Shown piece after piece: positions 1 to 8,587 of a stretch of DNA of 59,118 nucleotides. This DNA is from Pseudomonadota bacterium. GTDB taxonomy: Bacteria > Desulfobacterota > Desulfobulbia > Desulfobulbales > Desulfocapsaceae. Made by a program: the position numbers and the translations under genes. The stretch spans positions 1 through 59,118 of the forward strand of contig DAOVAI010000002.1 in NCBI GenBank assembly GCA_030671085.1, in the 5' to 3' direction. The stretch's first letter is position 1; each line of letters starts with the position of its first letter. A model generated the notes under the pieces. That model did not search any database. It was not told the origin of the DNA and was given only the letters and a program-made list of their open reading frames with translations.

Positions 1-206
1 TCCTGGAAGATATCTTTCATATCGCCAAGTTTTTCCACCTTGGCTCCCAGCATACTGTAGATAATGGGAAGGTAGTAGGCGGTGTTGGGAAAGGAGACTT
101 CCTTATCCTCACCAAATTTTTTCACAGCATCTTCATAGCTGTTTTCGGCCATATCTATAATTTTCTGCGCTCCTCGGATGGCTGCAGAACAAATTATTTT
201 CGACAT
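1..206 (-). CDS. acsB: Acetyl-CoA synthase (CODH/ACS complex, beta subunit), N-terminal part
   Basis: Only the first 68 codons are in the window; the gene runs off the left edge. The N-terminus (MSKIICSAAIRGA) and the later stretches FPNTAYYLP and LGDMKD are characteristic of AcsB/CdhC, the Ni-Fe-S enzyme that joins CO, a corrinoid-bound methyl group and CoA into acetyl-CoA in the cytoplasm. The ATG at 206 lies 57 bases after the stop of the upstream MetF-AcsD fusion gene on the same strand, and an AGGGAGCT-like purine run precedes it, so it is probably the fourth gene of the folD-cooS-metF/acsD-acsB operon. The metal-binding A-cluster region is outside the window and cannot be checked. Confidence 0.9.
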   Translation of the reverse strand, partial: MSKIICSAAIRGAQKIIDMAENSYEDAVKKFGEDKEVSFPNTAYYLPIIYSMLGAKVEKLGDMKDIFQ

Positions 207-263
207 ATCTTAAGCTCCCTGTATTAATCCTTAATGTGCTACGTTTCAGCTTAGTTCAGATAA

Positions 264-2963
264 TCAGTCCATGAGACCTGCAATAAGTGACTTGGTCAAG
301 GCAACGGCCTTGGGATGACGCATGATCATCACCTCTCCACCTGCCATCAACATACAGCTGGCAGTAAGTGCTTCCATCATGATACCACGGGTCTCCTGGT
401 CACCAATCATGTCATCACTTGGAAGTTTGGTCTCCTTCGCCTTCCACACCTCGCAACCAAGGTTACAGATGATGGGAACCTGGAGTTTGTCATCCTGCTG
501 AGTGAGAGCGGCAATGCGAATACGCTCCATGACCGAATAGGTGTATTCAATACCGTAGCCCAGAGCACCTACAGAGGGATCCATGAGGACGGTATCAAGG
601 GATACACCAAGATTTTCCAGGAGAATGTTCAGCTGTTTTGCCAGGTTGACATCAATGGGAGAAGCGGCAACGATCGGATGCTGGAAGGCCATGGCTGTGG
701 CACCGATGGTGCGGTAATTAGCGTCTTCCAGAGGTGAAAGACAGACCTTTTTGTCACCAATAACCGAGGTGATATCTCTTAAGGTCTCAGTGTCTTTATC
801 AGAATTCCCACAACCCCAGACAATGATGGGGACATCTACGGCTGCAATGACATCGGCTGCTACTTTTGCGGCATCTGCAGCTGAGCGATTCATGCCATTG
901 GGATCGGTAGAACCAAGGGAGATAGCAATCGCCTCTGCGCCATAGGTCTTCACACATTTTTGAGCCCAGGCAACAGGATTGTCCAGGACATCGCTGAAGT
1001 GGCTGGATACTGTCTCCGGCCATTCATCAGGTTTCACATCTGTTACTTCCATGGCAATAAGAGGCTTGTTGGGATGATCTCCCTCAAAGAGCTGGAAGGG
1101 CATGGAGGTACTGCCACCAACGGTCTTCACATTGTCGCCATTGCCCATATTCACTGAACGAATGGCTCCGCTGTAATTTGTCTGGTAGCTCTTTGGATCA
1201 ACTTTAGTGCTTCGATCCGCAAGAGGTGTTGTTTCTTTGGCAAGCTCAGCAACGCCGGTATCAGCTGCAGGGGCAGGTGCTGCTGCTTTTGCGGCCTCAG
1301 TAGCTTTGGCATCGGCCTCTGCTTTGGCCTTGGCTGCTGCCTCTGCCTTGGCTTTCGCCTCATCAGCTGCCTTTACCTCAGCTGCTGCTTTTGCATCTGC
1401 ATCAGCTTTCACCTTTGCTTCTTCGTCAGCCTTGGCCTTGGCCTCGGCTGCTGCTTTTGCCTCTTCATCAGTCTTTGCTTTGGCAGCTGCATCGGACTCG
1501 GCTTTTGCCTTTGCATCGGCAGCGGCCTTGGCTTCTGCCTCTGCTTTTGCCTTAGCAGCAGCCGCAGCTTTTTCAGCAGAGTCGTCTGCAGGAGCAGCTG
1601 GAGTGACAGGCGCCGCAGGAGTTGCTGCAGCAGGTATTGCCTCAGGCTCCCTTTTCAAGATGGCATGGGCACCTGCAAAACTTGTCAAGGCATCAAACTG
1701 GTCATCGGTTAATCCATATGCCTTCTTCAATGCGGCAAGGCCAAGATTTACAGAATCAAGGGCCATGATCCGTTCTTTCTCATTCATTTCATGCTCTCCT
1801 GAATCATCCGTACCCTGGGGTACGGCAGTTGTTGTGCTGATGGTCGTATCAATGGATGCCGCAGCAACAGCTTGCAGGGCATCGCTTTTGGCCTGTTGGA
1901 TGAGTGTATCGGCCTCGGTACGTGCTGCGGCTATAATCTTGGCTGCCTCTGTCTTGGCTTCTTCGAGCACCTTGTCAGTATCAACTGCCTGAACAGTGAT
2001 AGCCTCCCTGGGTTCTTCAGCTTTAGCAGGCGCCTCAGCTTCTGTGACACCCGGCCTTGGAAGAAGCCCTGCTCGATTGAGGATCTCAGGAACTGCGCTT
2101 TCCCACTCAATGGCCATGCAGTGGACTCCGGCAACTCCCTTTATCTCTTTCACCTGATTGATGATGTCAACACAGATCTGGATACCCTCGTCCTGCTTAT
2201 CCTTGGCATCCTTCATCCGCTGAATCACATCATCAGTCACATCCATGCCTGGAACATAATTCTTCATGTAACGAGCCATACCCAATGACTTGGGAGGCGT
2301 CACACCGGCAAGGATATAACATTTTTCATCCAGGCCAAGATCCCTCACCATTTCCATAAACTTGGCAAATTTCTCGACATTGTAGATGATCTGAGTCTGA
2401 ATAAAGTCAGCACCTGCGGTCACCTTTTTTCCAAGGCGAACAGCCCGGTACTCAAAGGGATAGGCAAAGGGGTTGGCAGCGGCTCCGAGGAAGAGCTTTG
2501 GTTCATCGCTCTTGATCTCTTCTCCGCACTGGAAGCGCTTCTCGTCACGCATTCCCTTCATCATCCCCAGCATCTGGATGGAGTCCATATCAAAGACTCC
2601 CTTGGACCCAGGATGATTACCAAACTTCTGGTGGTCACCGGTGAGGCAGAGCAGATTTTTCAGGCCAAGGGCTGAGGCTCCAAGGATGTCCGACTGCATG
2701 CCGATCCGGTTACGGTCTCGGCAGGTCATCTGGATGACAGGCTCAACTCCTTCCTCTTTTGCAATCAATCCGGCTGCAATGGATGACATGCGTACAATTG
2801 CTGTCTGACAGTCTGTAATATTGACTGCATCCACATTTCCTTTCAACAGCCGTGCTTTTTCACGAACCGTCTCCGGATTTCCGCTTTTAGGGGGGCCAAG
2901 TTCGCCAGTTACAGCAAATGTCCCCTCTTTTAATATTTTCTCTAGATTACTGCCCGACTTCAT
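264..2963 (-). CDS. MetF-like methylenetetrahydrofolate reductase fused to corrinoid protein small subunit (AcsD/CdhD)
   Basis: An uninterrupted 899-codon frame with two enzyme modules. Residues 1-303 resemble short MetF (5,10-methylene-THF reductase; motifs VTGELGPPKSG, NITDCQ, LCLTGDH, AIEWESAVP). Residues 580-899 resemble the delta/small subunit of the corrinoid iron-sulfur protein (SLGSTDPNG, IIVWGCGN, DPSVGALGYGIEYTYS), the partner that carries the methyl group to acetyl-CoA synthase. Between them lie a charged linker (304-392), a small helical segment (393-440) and about 140 residues of Ala/Lys/Glu-rich TolA-like sequence, probably one long helix. The ATG at 2963 is preceded by AGGAGGGG at good spacing, which is better than the TTG 27 bases upstream. 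AcsD alone is usually near 320 residues and short MetF near 300, so the fusion is unusual. A second AGGAG-ATG signal at 1785-1800 may produce the AcsD half separately. Confidence 0.88.
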   Translation of the reverse strand: MKSGSNLEKILKEGTFAVTGELGPPKSGNPETVREKARLLKGNVDAVNITDCQTAIVRMSSIAAGLIAKEEGVEPVIQMTCRDRNRIGMQSDILGASALGLKNLLCLTGDHQKFGNHPGSKGVFDMDSIQMLGMMKGMRDEKRFQCGEEIKSDEPKLFLGAAANPFAYPFEYRAVRLGKKVTAGADFIQTQIIYNVEKFAKFMEMVRDLGLDEKCYILAGVTPPKSLGMARYMKNYVPGMDVTDDVIQRMKDAKDKQDEGIQICVDIINQVKEIKGVAGVHCMAIEWESAVPEILNRAGLLPRPGVTEAEAPAKAEEPREAITVQAVDTDKVLEEAKTEAAKIIAAARTEADTLIQQAKSDALQAVAAASIDTTISTTTAVPQGTDDSGEHEMNEKERIMALDSVNLGLAALKKAYGLTDDQFDALTSFAGAHAILKREPEAIPAAATPAAPVTPAAPADDSAEKAAAAAKAKAEAEAKAAADAKAKAESDAAAKAKTDEEAKAAAEAKAKADEEAKVKADADAKAAAEVKAADEAKAKAEAAAKAKAEADAKATEAAKAAAPAPAADTGVAELAKETTPLADRSTKVDPKSYQTNYSGAIRSVNMGNGDNVKTVGGSTSMPFQLFEGDHPNKPLIAMEVTDVKPDEWPETVSSHFSDVLDNPVAWAQKCVKTYGAEAIAISLGSTDPNGMNRSAADAAKVAADVIAAVDVPIIVWGCGNSDKDTETLRDITSVIGDKKVCLSPLEDANYRTIGATAMAFQHPIVAASPIDVNLAKQLNILLENLGVSLDTVLMDPSVGALGYGIEYTYSVMERIRIAALTQQDDKLQVPIICNLGCEVWKAKETKLPSDDMIGDQETRGIMMEALTASCMLMAGGEVMIMRHPKAVALTKSLIAGLMD

Positions 2964-3020
2964 CGGTTGGACCCCTCCTGCCAAATTCAAACTCGTTCAA
3001 GAATGATATTCTCGTTAGAA

Positions 3021-5009
3021 TTACTTATGTCCACATCCCACTCCGGGAATACCCTCTCCGGCACCAAGATCACGACGCATCTCCATATCAAAGAGGACAC
3101 GATCCTGTTTCTTATTAATACCAAGGGCATCACGTTTTCCGTCAATGGCCTTAATCATCTTCTGGGCAAGCTTGATGGGATCTTCCTCATAATCCCAACT
3201 CGCGCCATATTCTTCTGCCATTCCCTTGAGGACAAACTCGTTCATCTCTTTGGAACCGGTCACCGGCAGGTTCTGGAAGATAACATGGGCGCCAGAGGTG
3301 ACAAAATACTGGCCAATGGCAATGGCCTTCTCACTCATCCATAGAGGTGCGGTGCCGCAGGCAGGCAGCTCAGAGATATCATCACCAAGCCCACCTTCTT
3401 TAACCATTGCAGTAAGGGCAATAAGCAGGCGACTGTTATCAACGCAGGAGCCCACATGGAGAACCGGAGGCATACCTACGGTCTCGCAGACCTCTGCAAG
3501 CCCTTCACCGCAGTACTCGGCTGCAGCCTCGGGCCGCATCAATCCCATTCGTCCCAAGGCCTGGGCCGCACAACCAGTTGCCAGGACAAGAACGTTGTTT
3601 TTCAAGAGTTCGCAGGCAATCTTAAAATGCACATCATCGGAATATTTATAGTGCTCACAACCAACGAGTGCTCCAATACCTTTAATACGACCATTGATGA
3701 TATTATCATTTAAGGGGCGATAACTCTGACGGAAATGACCGCCCAGCATGTAGTTGATGGTCTCATGACTAAAGCCGACAACCACATCAAACTTATGCTC
3801 TTTGGGAATATAATATTCGCCACGTTTCTTAAAGTTGTTAATGGCATGGGTCAGAATCCTCTTGGCAGAACCCAATGCATCTTTTTCCTCAAACTGCATA
3901 TGAATCGCATCCGGCATCTTGGCGCGGTAGTTGGTGGTGATAATATCAGTATGCTTGTTCTTTACCACTTGGGCCACAGACTGCATCACACACTGGACGT
4001 CGACTACCATGGCCTCAACAGCGCCGGTTGCCAAAACCATTTCCTGCTGGATAAAAGATCCTGCCACCGGAATTCCACGGCGCATGAGAATCTCGTTTCC
4101 AGTACAGCAGACACCGGCCAGATTAATGCCCTTGGCACCAACTTTCTTGGCCAGAGCCAGTATCTCTTCATCTTCAGCTGCCAGACAGAGGGCCTCTGCA
4201 AGCAGTGGCTCATGCCCATGCACAGTGACATTGACCTGCTCTGCATCAAGGACACCAAGATCAATGAGGGATCTTATGGGGACCGGGGTACCGAACATGA
4301 TATCAGTGAGTTCAGTGGAAAGCATGGAAGCCCCCCAGCCGTCCGCCAGAGAACAGCGGGCAGCCTGCTTCATGATATTTTTGTATTCCTGATCTACACC
4401 CATATGGGTACGATGCATGGTCTCCACCACCTCACGATCAATTCCACGCGGTTCGACACCTTTTTCCTTCCAGATCTTCTGCTGTTTTTCAGGAGCACGC
4501 TTGAGCATGGTGAGCGTTCCCTGCTGCTGGCCAAATTCAGACAGGGCCTTTTCACCAAGCTCCAGGGCAATCTCGTTTTTATCCCTGCCCTCAGTCTCAA
4601 TACCGTAGATATCTGCCAGAGTATGCAGCTTAGCAACGTCTTTGATCTCATGGGGGGTGTTGCCCTTGGCAGTCTCGATAAATCCCATGACCATCTCACG
4701 GGCATGGTCAGTATGGGCCGCAGTTCCGGCAGCAACAAGACGGGCAAAGTTCCTGGCGACAACGGTGGCAGCCGTGGCACCACAGACGCCGATCATTTGC
4801 TCAACACCATCGATGATCTGACAGGGTCCCATGTTACAGATACGGCAGCAGGTTCCCCCTGAACCAAAAAGACAGGCTGACATGCCTCGATCCTCAATAC
4901 GGTCGTAAGCAGTCCTTACCTGTTTAGCCAAATCCTGATTGAGCAGGTCTTTGGTTGAAGCACCGGTGATTTCGTTACAGGATTCACATCCACCTTTGCT
5001 GTTGCTCAT
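3021..5009 (-). CDS. cooS: Anaerobic carbon monoxide dehydrogenase catalytic subunit
   Basis: A 662-residue protein, normal for CooS/AcsA. It oxidises CO, or reduces CO2 to CO, at a Ni-Fe-S C-cluster in the cytoplasm and feeds CO to acetyl-CoA synthase. The N-terminal cysteine cluster (CLFGSGGTCCRICNMGPC, residues about 46-63) matches the B/D cluster ligands. The stretches VTVHGHEP, GVCCTGNE, VVDVQCVMQ, GCEHYKYSDD and ATGCAAQALG carry the His and Cys positions expected around the C-cluster. I prefer the ATG at 5009, which has GGAGG seven bases upstream, over a longer frame six codons earlier. The gene sits between folD and the MetF-AcsD fusion, which ties it to the acetyl-CoA pathway and not to a respiratory CO operon; no cooF- or hydrogenase-like gene is nearby. 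Confidence 0.96.
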   Translation of the reverse strand: MSNSKGGCESCNEITGASTKDLLNQDLAKQVRTAYDRIEDRGMSACLFGSGGTCCRICNMGPCQIIDGVEQMIGVCGATAATVVARNFARLVAAGTAAHTDHAREMVMGFIETAKGNTPHEIKDVAKLHTLADIYGIETEGRDKNEIALELGEKALSEFGQQQGTLTMLKRAPEKQQKIWKEKGVEPRGIDREVVETMHRTHMGVDQEYKNIMKQAARCSLADGWGASMLSTELTDIMFGTPVPIRSLIDLGVLDAEQVNVTVHGHEPLLAEALCLAAEDEEILALAKKVGAKGINLAGVCCTGNEILMRRGIPVAGSFIQQEMVLATGAVEAMVVDVQCVMQSVAQVVKNKHTDIITTNYRAKMPDAIHMQFEEKDALGSAKRILTHAINNFKKRGEYYIPKEHKFDVVVGFSHETINYMLGGHFRQSYRPLNDNIINGRIKGIGALVGCEHYKYSDDVHFKIACELLKNNVLVLATGCAAQALGRMGLMRPEAAAEYCGEGLAEVCETVGMPPVLHVGSCVDNSRLLIALTAMVKEGGLGDDISELPACGTAPLWMSEKAIAIGQYFVTSGAHVIFQNLPVTGSKEMNEFVLKGMAEEYGASWDYEEDPIKLAQKMIKAIDGKRDALGINKKQDRVLFDMEMRRDLGAGEGIPGVGCGHK

Positions 5010-5096
5010 AATTATCCTCCGGAACAATGATAAACGGTACGAGTAACCCGCCTTATAAACTCTTGTTTCTAGATATCAAGTAAATTGTACGAACCA

Positions 5097-5984
5097 CTAA
5101 ACAAGATTAGCTGCCATCTTGGCGGCCTGTACAGTATTTTTCATCAACATGGTAATGGTCATGGGGCCGACACCGCCAGGTACCGGGGTAATACAGGAAG
5201 CCTTTTCTTTCACAGCTTCAAAGTCAACATCACCGGCCAGAATCGCCTTACCGCTGGAAGCCTTACCGATACGGTTGACACCGACATCGATGATAGCTGC
5301 ACCATCTTTTACCATATCTGCGGTGACCATCTTGGGGACACCAACGGCTGCAATGATGATGTCAGCACGTCTGCAGTGTTCTGCCATATTTTTGGTCCGG
5401 GTGTGACAGAGGGTAATAGTGGCATTTCCCCCCTCACGCTTCTGCAGCATCAGGTTGGCAATGGGCTTGCCAACAATGTTGGAACGACCGATAATCACGA
5501 CCTCTGCACCGCTGGTCTCCACACCGCTTCTGGTAAGGAGTTCAAGGATACCGTGCGGAGTACAGGGCAGGAAGCACTGCTCGCCTAGGACCATCTTCCC
5601 GACATTTACAGGATGAAAGCCGTCAACATCCTTATCAGGATCAATGGCATAAAGCACTGCTGCCTCGTTGATATGCTTAGGCAGAGGCAGCTGAACGAGA
5701 ATGCCGTTAATTTTTGGATCGTTATTGTACTTGTCGACCAGGGCCAGCAGATCCGCCTCGCTGGTATCAGGATCAAGGGTAACCTGCTCAGAATGGATGC
5801 CCAGGGCGTGGGCAGTCTTGTTTTTGGCGGCAACATAAGATTGAGATGCTGGATCCTCACCCACAAGAATAGTCACAAGACCGGGTACAATATTATGTTT
5901 TTCTTTCAATTCAGCAATTTCAGTAGTCAACTCCTCACGAATTGTCTTCGCAATCTCTGTTCCGCTTATAAGCTTTGCCGTCAT
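5097..5984 (-). CDS. folD: Bifunctional methylene-THF dehydrogenase / methenyl-THF cyclohydrolase
   Basis: A 295-residue FolD of standard length. It interconverts 10-formyl-, 5,10-methenyl- and 5,10-methylene-tetrahydrofolate using NAD(P), the steps just before MetF in the methyl branch of the acetyl-CoA pathway. Visible signatures are VGEDPASQSYVAAKNK (substrate-site Lys in the YVxxK motif), QLPLPKH, DVDGFHP, and VIIGRSNIVGKP with CHTRT for the nucleotide domain, ending in PVPGGVGPMTI. GAGGAA lies upstream of the ATG at 5984. As the first gene of the folD-cooS-metF/acsD-acsB cluster it probably carries the operon promoter in the long spacer to its right, though no clear promoter was found there. 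Confidence 0.97.
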   Translation of the reverse strand: MTAKLISGTEIAKTIREELTTEIAELKEKHNIVPGLVTILVGEDPASQSYVAAKNKTAHALGIHSEQVTLDPDTSEADLLALVDKYNNDPKINGILVQLPLPKHINEAAVLYAIDPDKDVDGFHPVNVGKMVLGEQCFLPCTPHGILELLTRSGVETSGAEVVIIGRSNIVGKPIANLMLQKREGGNATITLCHTRTKNMAEHCRRADIIIAAVGVPKMVTADMVKDGAAIIDVGVNRIGKASSGKAILAGDVDFEAVKEKASCITPVPGGVGPMTITMLMKNTVQAAKMAANLV

Positions 5985-6552
5985 TTATTCATTCCTCAAA
6001 TAATTATGATGACCGACACTATTATGGAACAACGTCGAATCATCCTTTGGTTAACTGTGGGGCGAGCCGCTCTCGAGAATCTCTATAGCTACAAGATGTT
6101 ACCAGAACAATTCAGAAAGAATCTCCTCCAACCACCCTAGATTAGGAGACTAACAGGGGAATAGGAGTGGCCAAATTAATAGGTTTTTCAATTTTTTTCA
6201 AGTAACAGATCAATATTTTTTGATTTATTGTTAAAAAAAATCGATATAGAGGCAGACAGTCCCTTCACTAGCCCTCCCAAGAACAATAAAACAGCGTGAC
6301 ACAGCAAAAAAAAATATCCGGGCAAACGGTGAATGGGACGTAAAGAGAGAAATGAAAGTTTCTGAAAAACGTTTTTACCCTTACGGACAAAAGGGGTGAT
6401 GATGTTAAAAACAGGAATAGCCTTCCCGGAAAGCTACTCCCTTGAGCATATGGACTGCAGGCCACAGGTTCGCAAGTATAATGAGGGGAACACGGGGCGG
6501 GTGAACAGGAGAGAGGATCTGCAATTGAAGAAACAGCCTGCACCACTAACTA
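5985..6552. other. Intergenic spacer upstream of folD
   Basis: This AT-rich spacer separates folD from the palindromic repeat. It holds runs of A and T around 6190-6240 and a short motif pair (GGGCAAAC at 6320, GGGACGTAAAG at 6335) that recalls a c-di-GMP riboswitch but lacks its P2 stem. A 67-codon plus-strand frame starting near 6396 runs into the repeat and is not convincing. The folD promoter is presumably here, but no consensus sigma-70 or sigma-54 element stands out. Confidence 0.4.
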
Positions 6553-6711
6553 GTGTTACGTCAAGGATGAAATGTCGTATATTGCGCCACCATTTTTAGT
6601 GCTTGCGAGGCACGGATTGATAAGCATAGTTGTGCTATGTGAGTCAAGCCGTAACGAAGCAAGCGCGAAAAAAGGTAAGTAAGATGCGTCATTTCAGAGT
6701 TGACGGGACAC
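6553..6711. repeat. 159-bp imperfect palindromic element
   Basis: The ends are inverted repeats: GTGTnnCGTCAAnnnTGAAATGnCGnAT reading in from 6553 matches the complement reading in from 6711. An inner pair (GCTTGCnnnnnnACGGnTTGA and its complement) continues to a CATAG/CTATG core near 6627-6640. The whole segment can fold into one long interrupted hairpin. There is no reading frame of its own. It resembles a miniature inverted-repeat element or large REP-type repeat. The inner AACGAAGC is shared with the repeats near 15691 and 26150. Confidence 0.7.
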
Positions 6712-6787
6712 AAGCTAAAGGCAACAAATCCAAACAGAGCTCGGCTGCACCCGCAATATTACTGGGAACAGCCGAACATCCCTTTTT

Positions 6788-8524
6788 CTACATGGCGACA
6801 ATGGGAAGATACTCGGGTTCCCAGCGCATCTTGCGTAGGAGCTCACTCATTCGTGCCTCATCTCCGTCATGCTGAAACGAGGAAAAAACACAGGGACGAC
6901 TGACTTCGTTTTCTACAGCAGACATGGCCACGGCCAAGGCCACCTTACTGCTCACCTCATTCAGGGAGTGCACAGGCGGTACGAGACAGCCTTCATTCAT
7001 TTCCGCCTTGGACACGCAGGCAGACACGGCATGGGCAGCTGCGGTAAAAAACTGCGGCAGTACCTCACGGGCACCGGAACCCAGTACTCCAAGCCCAACA
7101 CCAGGGAAGACAAAGACGTTATTGCACTGACCAACCCGATGGGTGACTCCATTATGGGTCACCGGGTCAAAGGGACTCCCGGTAGCCACCAGGGCCTTGC
7201 CATCTGTCCAACGATAAATATCTTCAGGCAGGGCCTCGGTCATATCCGTAGGATTGGACAGGGGCATGATTACCGGACGCTCGGTATTGGCAGCAACACC
7301 CTCCACCACTTCCCGGGTGAAGCAGCCGCCTTGCCCTGATGTGCCGATCAGAACCGTCACACCGGCCTGTTTCACCGCACCAAGCAGGGAGAGGTTGACA
7401 GGATCCTGAAGCCAGGGAAAGGCCTCCTTGTCCTTGGCAAACTTCATCTTGTACTCTTCCATTTCACGGTCAGTTGTCACTACCCCACGGGAATCCAGGG
7501 TGAAGATACGATCCCGGGCCTCTTTCTCAGTGAGTCCCTTCTCCACCAGGGCCACACCGATCTGCTCGGCAACACCGACACCGCCGGCACCTGCGCCGTG
7601 GACAAGAAAAACCTGGTCTTCCAGCTTTTCCAGTTTGATCTTCATAGCTGTAAGAATTCCAGCCAGGGTGACAGCACCGGTCCCCTGAATATCGTCGTTA
7701 AAGGAGATCAGATCGTGGAGGTAGGTATCACGAATGGCAAAGGCATTCTGCTTGGAAAAATCCTCCCACTGGCAGAGGGCATTGGGAAAGACATTTCTGA
7801 ATGCACAGGCAAAGCGTCGAAGAAATTCAAGGTACTCATCGCCTGTCAGACGATGGTGGCGCCAGCCCAGGTAATCGTTATCTGCCAGCAGTGCTTCATT
7901 GTTGGTTCCCACATCCAGAGAAATGGGCAGACAATGCCAGGGAGCAACTCCTGCCCCTTGGGTATAAAGCATGAGCTTGCCGAGACAGATGGCAATCCCC
8001 CCTGCTCCCTGATCCCCGATCCCCAGGATTCCCTGATTATCAGTAACTACAGCCACTCTAATATCCCTGTGAATATAGCGACGAAGGATATCCTCGGCCT
8101 GATCGATATTGCCAGGATAAAAATGGAGCCCGTTGGCCTGACGGAACATGGATGAATACTGCTGAACCGCAAGACCTACAGTGGGGGTATAGATAATACC
8201 CATCAACTTCTCAATGTCACTCTTGATAAGCGCATGGGCAAGGGTCACGTTCCGATCAAAAAGAGAACGCAGATAGATAAATTTTTCTATGGGCTTTTCT
8301 TTGGAATTCACCTTAATTTGTGAATTTTCAACTTGATGCTCCAGGCTGCGGACAGCTGGCGGCAGTGCTGCTTCAAGGCCCATCCGTTTTCTTTCTGACC
8401 GAGTAAAAGAGGTTCCCTTATTCACAAAACTGATACTATTTACTGTGGTACCACTGGCGTAAACCAGAATCTCTCTGGTGTTTCCGTATTCATCGTATTT
8501 GAAACCGTATTGATTCTCTGACAT
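6788..8524 (-). CDS. NAD-dependent malic enzyme
   Basis: A 578-residue malic enzyme of the large type (as E. coli SfcA/MaeA). It decarboxylates malate oxidatively to pyruvate and CO2 in the cytoplasm. Seen: YTPTVGLAVQQYS, VVTDNQGILGIGDQGAGG, LDVGTNNE, and FNDDIQGTGAVTLAG with the metal-binding acidic residues, then VHGAGAGGVGVAEQI as the dinucleotide-binding loop and LSNPTDMTEA near the C-terminus. The ATG at 8524 has a GAGG-type ribosome site; a longer frame extends upstream without one. It is divergent from the KamA-like gene with about 60 bases between starts. Together with mdh at 22276 it connects C4 and C3 pools. Confidence 0.94.
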   Translation of the reverse strand: MSENQYGFKYDEYGNTREILVYASGTTVNSISFVNKGTSFTRSERKRMGLEAALPPAVRSLEHQVENSQIKVNSKEKPIEKFIYLRSLFDRNVTLAHALIKSDIEKLMGIIYTPTVGLAVQQYSSMFRQANGLHFYPGNIDQAEDILRRYIHRDIRVAVVTDNQGILGIGDQGAGGIAICLGKLMLYTQGAGVAPWHCLPISLDVGTNNEALLADNDYLGWRHHRLTGDEYLEFLRRFACAFRNVFPNALCQWEDFSKQNAFAIRDTYLHDLISFNDDIQGTGAVTLAGILTAMKIKLEKLEDQVFLVHGAGAGGVGVAEQIGVALVEKGLTEKEARDRIFTLDSRGVVTTDREMEEYKMKFAKDKEAFPWLQDPVNLSLLGAVKQAGVTVLIGTSGQGGCFTREVVEGVAANTERPVIMPLSNPTDMTEALPEDIYRWTDGKALVATGSPFDPVTHNGVTHRVGQCNNVFVFPGVGLGVLGSGAREVLPQFFTAAAHAVSACVSKAEMNEGCLVPPVHSLNEVSSKVALAVAMSAVENEVSRPCVFSSFQHDGDEARMSELLRKMRWEPEYLPIVAM

Positions 8525-8587
8525 ACCTTTGCCCTCACCCTTTGCGCCTGCATTGGGAAATTGACTTTTGCCCTGCAATCTTCCATA

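Noticed and set aside
1207-1992. 261-codon Ala/Ser-rich plus-strand frame
   Set aside because: It is the reverse-complement shadow of the Ala/Lys/Glu linker of the MetF-AcsD fusion; low-complexity GC-rich codons leave the opposite strand open.
2964-2990. TTG start giving a nine-residue longer MetF-AcsD fusion
   Set aside because: The ATG at 2963 has a far better placed AGGAGGGG, which itself lies inside the supposed extension.
6310-6395. GGGCAAAC and GGGACGTAAAG resemble a GEMM (c-di-GMP) riboswitch on the plus strand
   Set aside because: Only seven bases lie between the two motifs; the P2 stem with its GAAA loop is missing, the expected GCC after AAAG is absent, and no convincing gene follows downstream.
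6396-6599. 67-codon plus-strand frame in the folD upstream spacer
   Set aside because: It runs into the palindromic repeat, shows no family motif and has no following gene on its strand.
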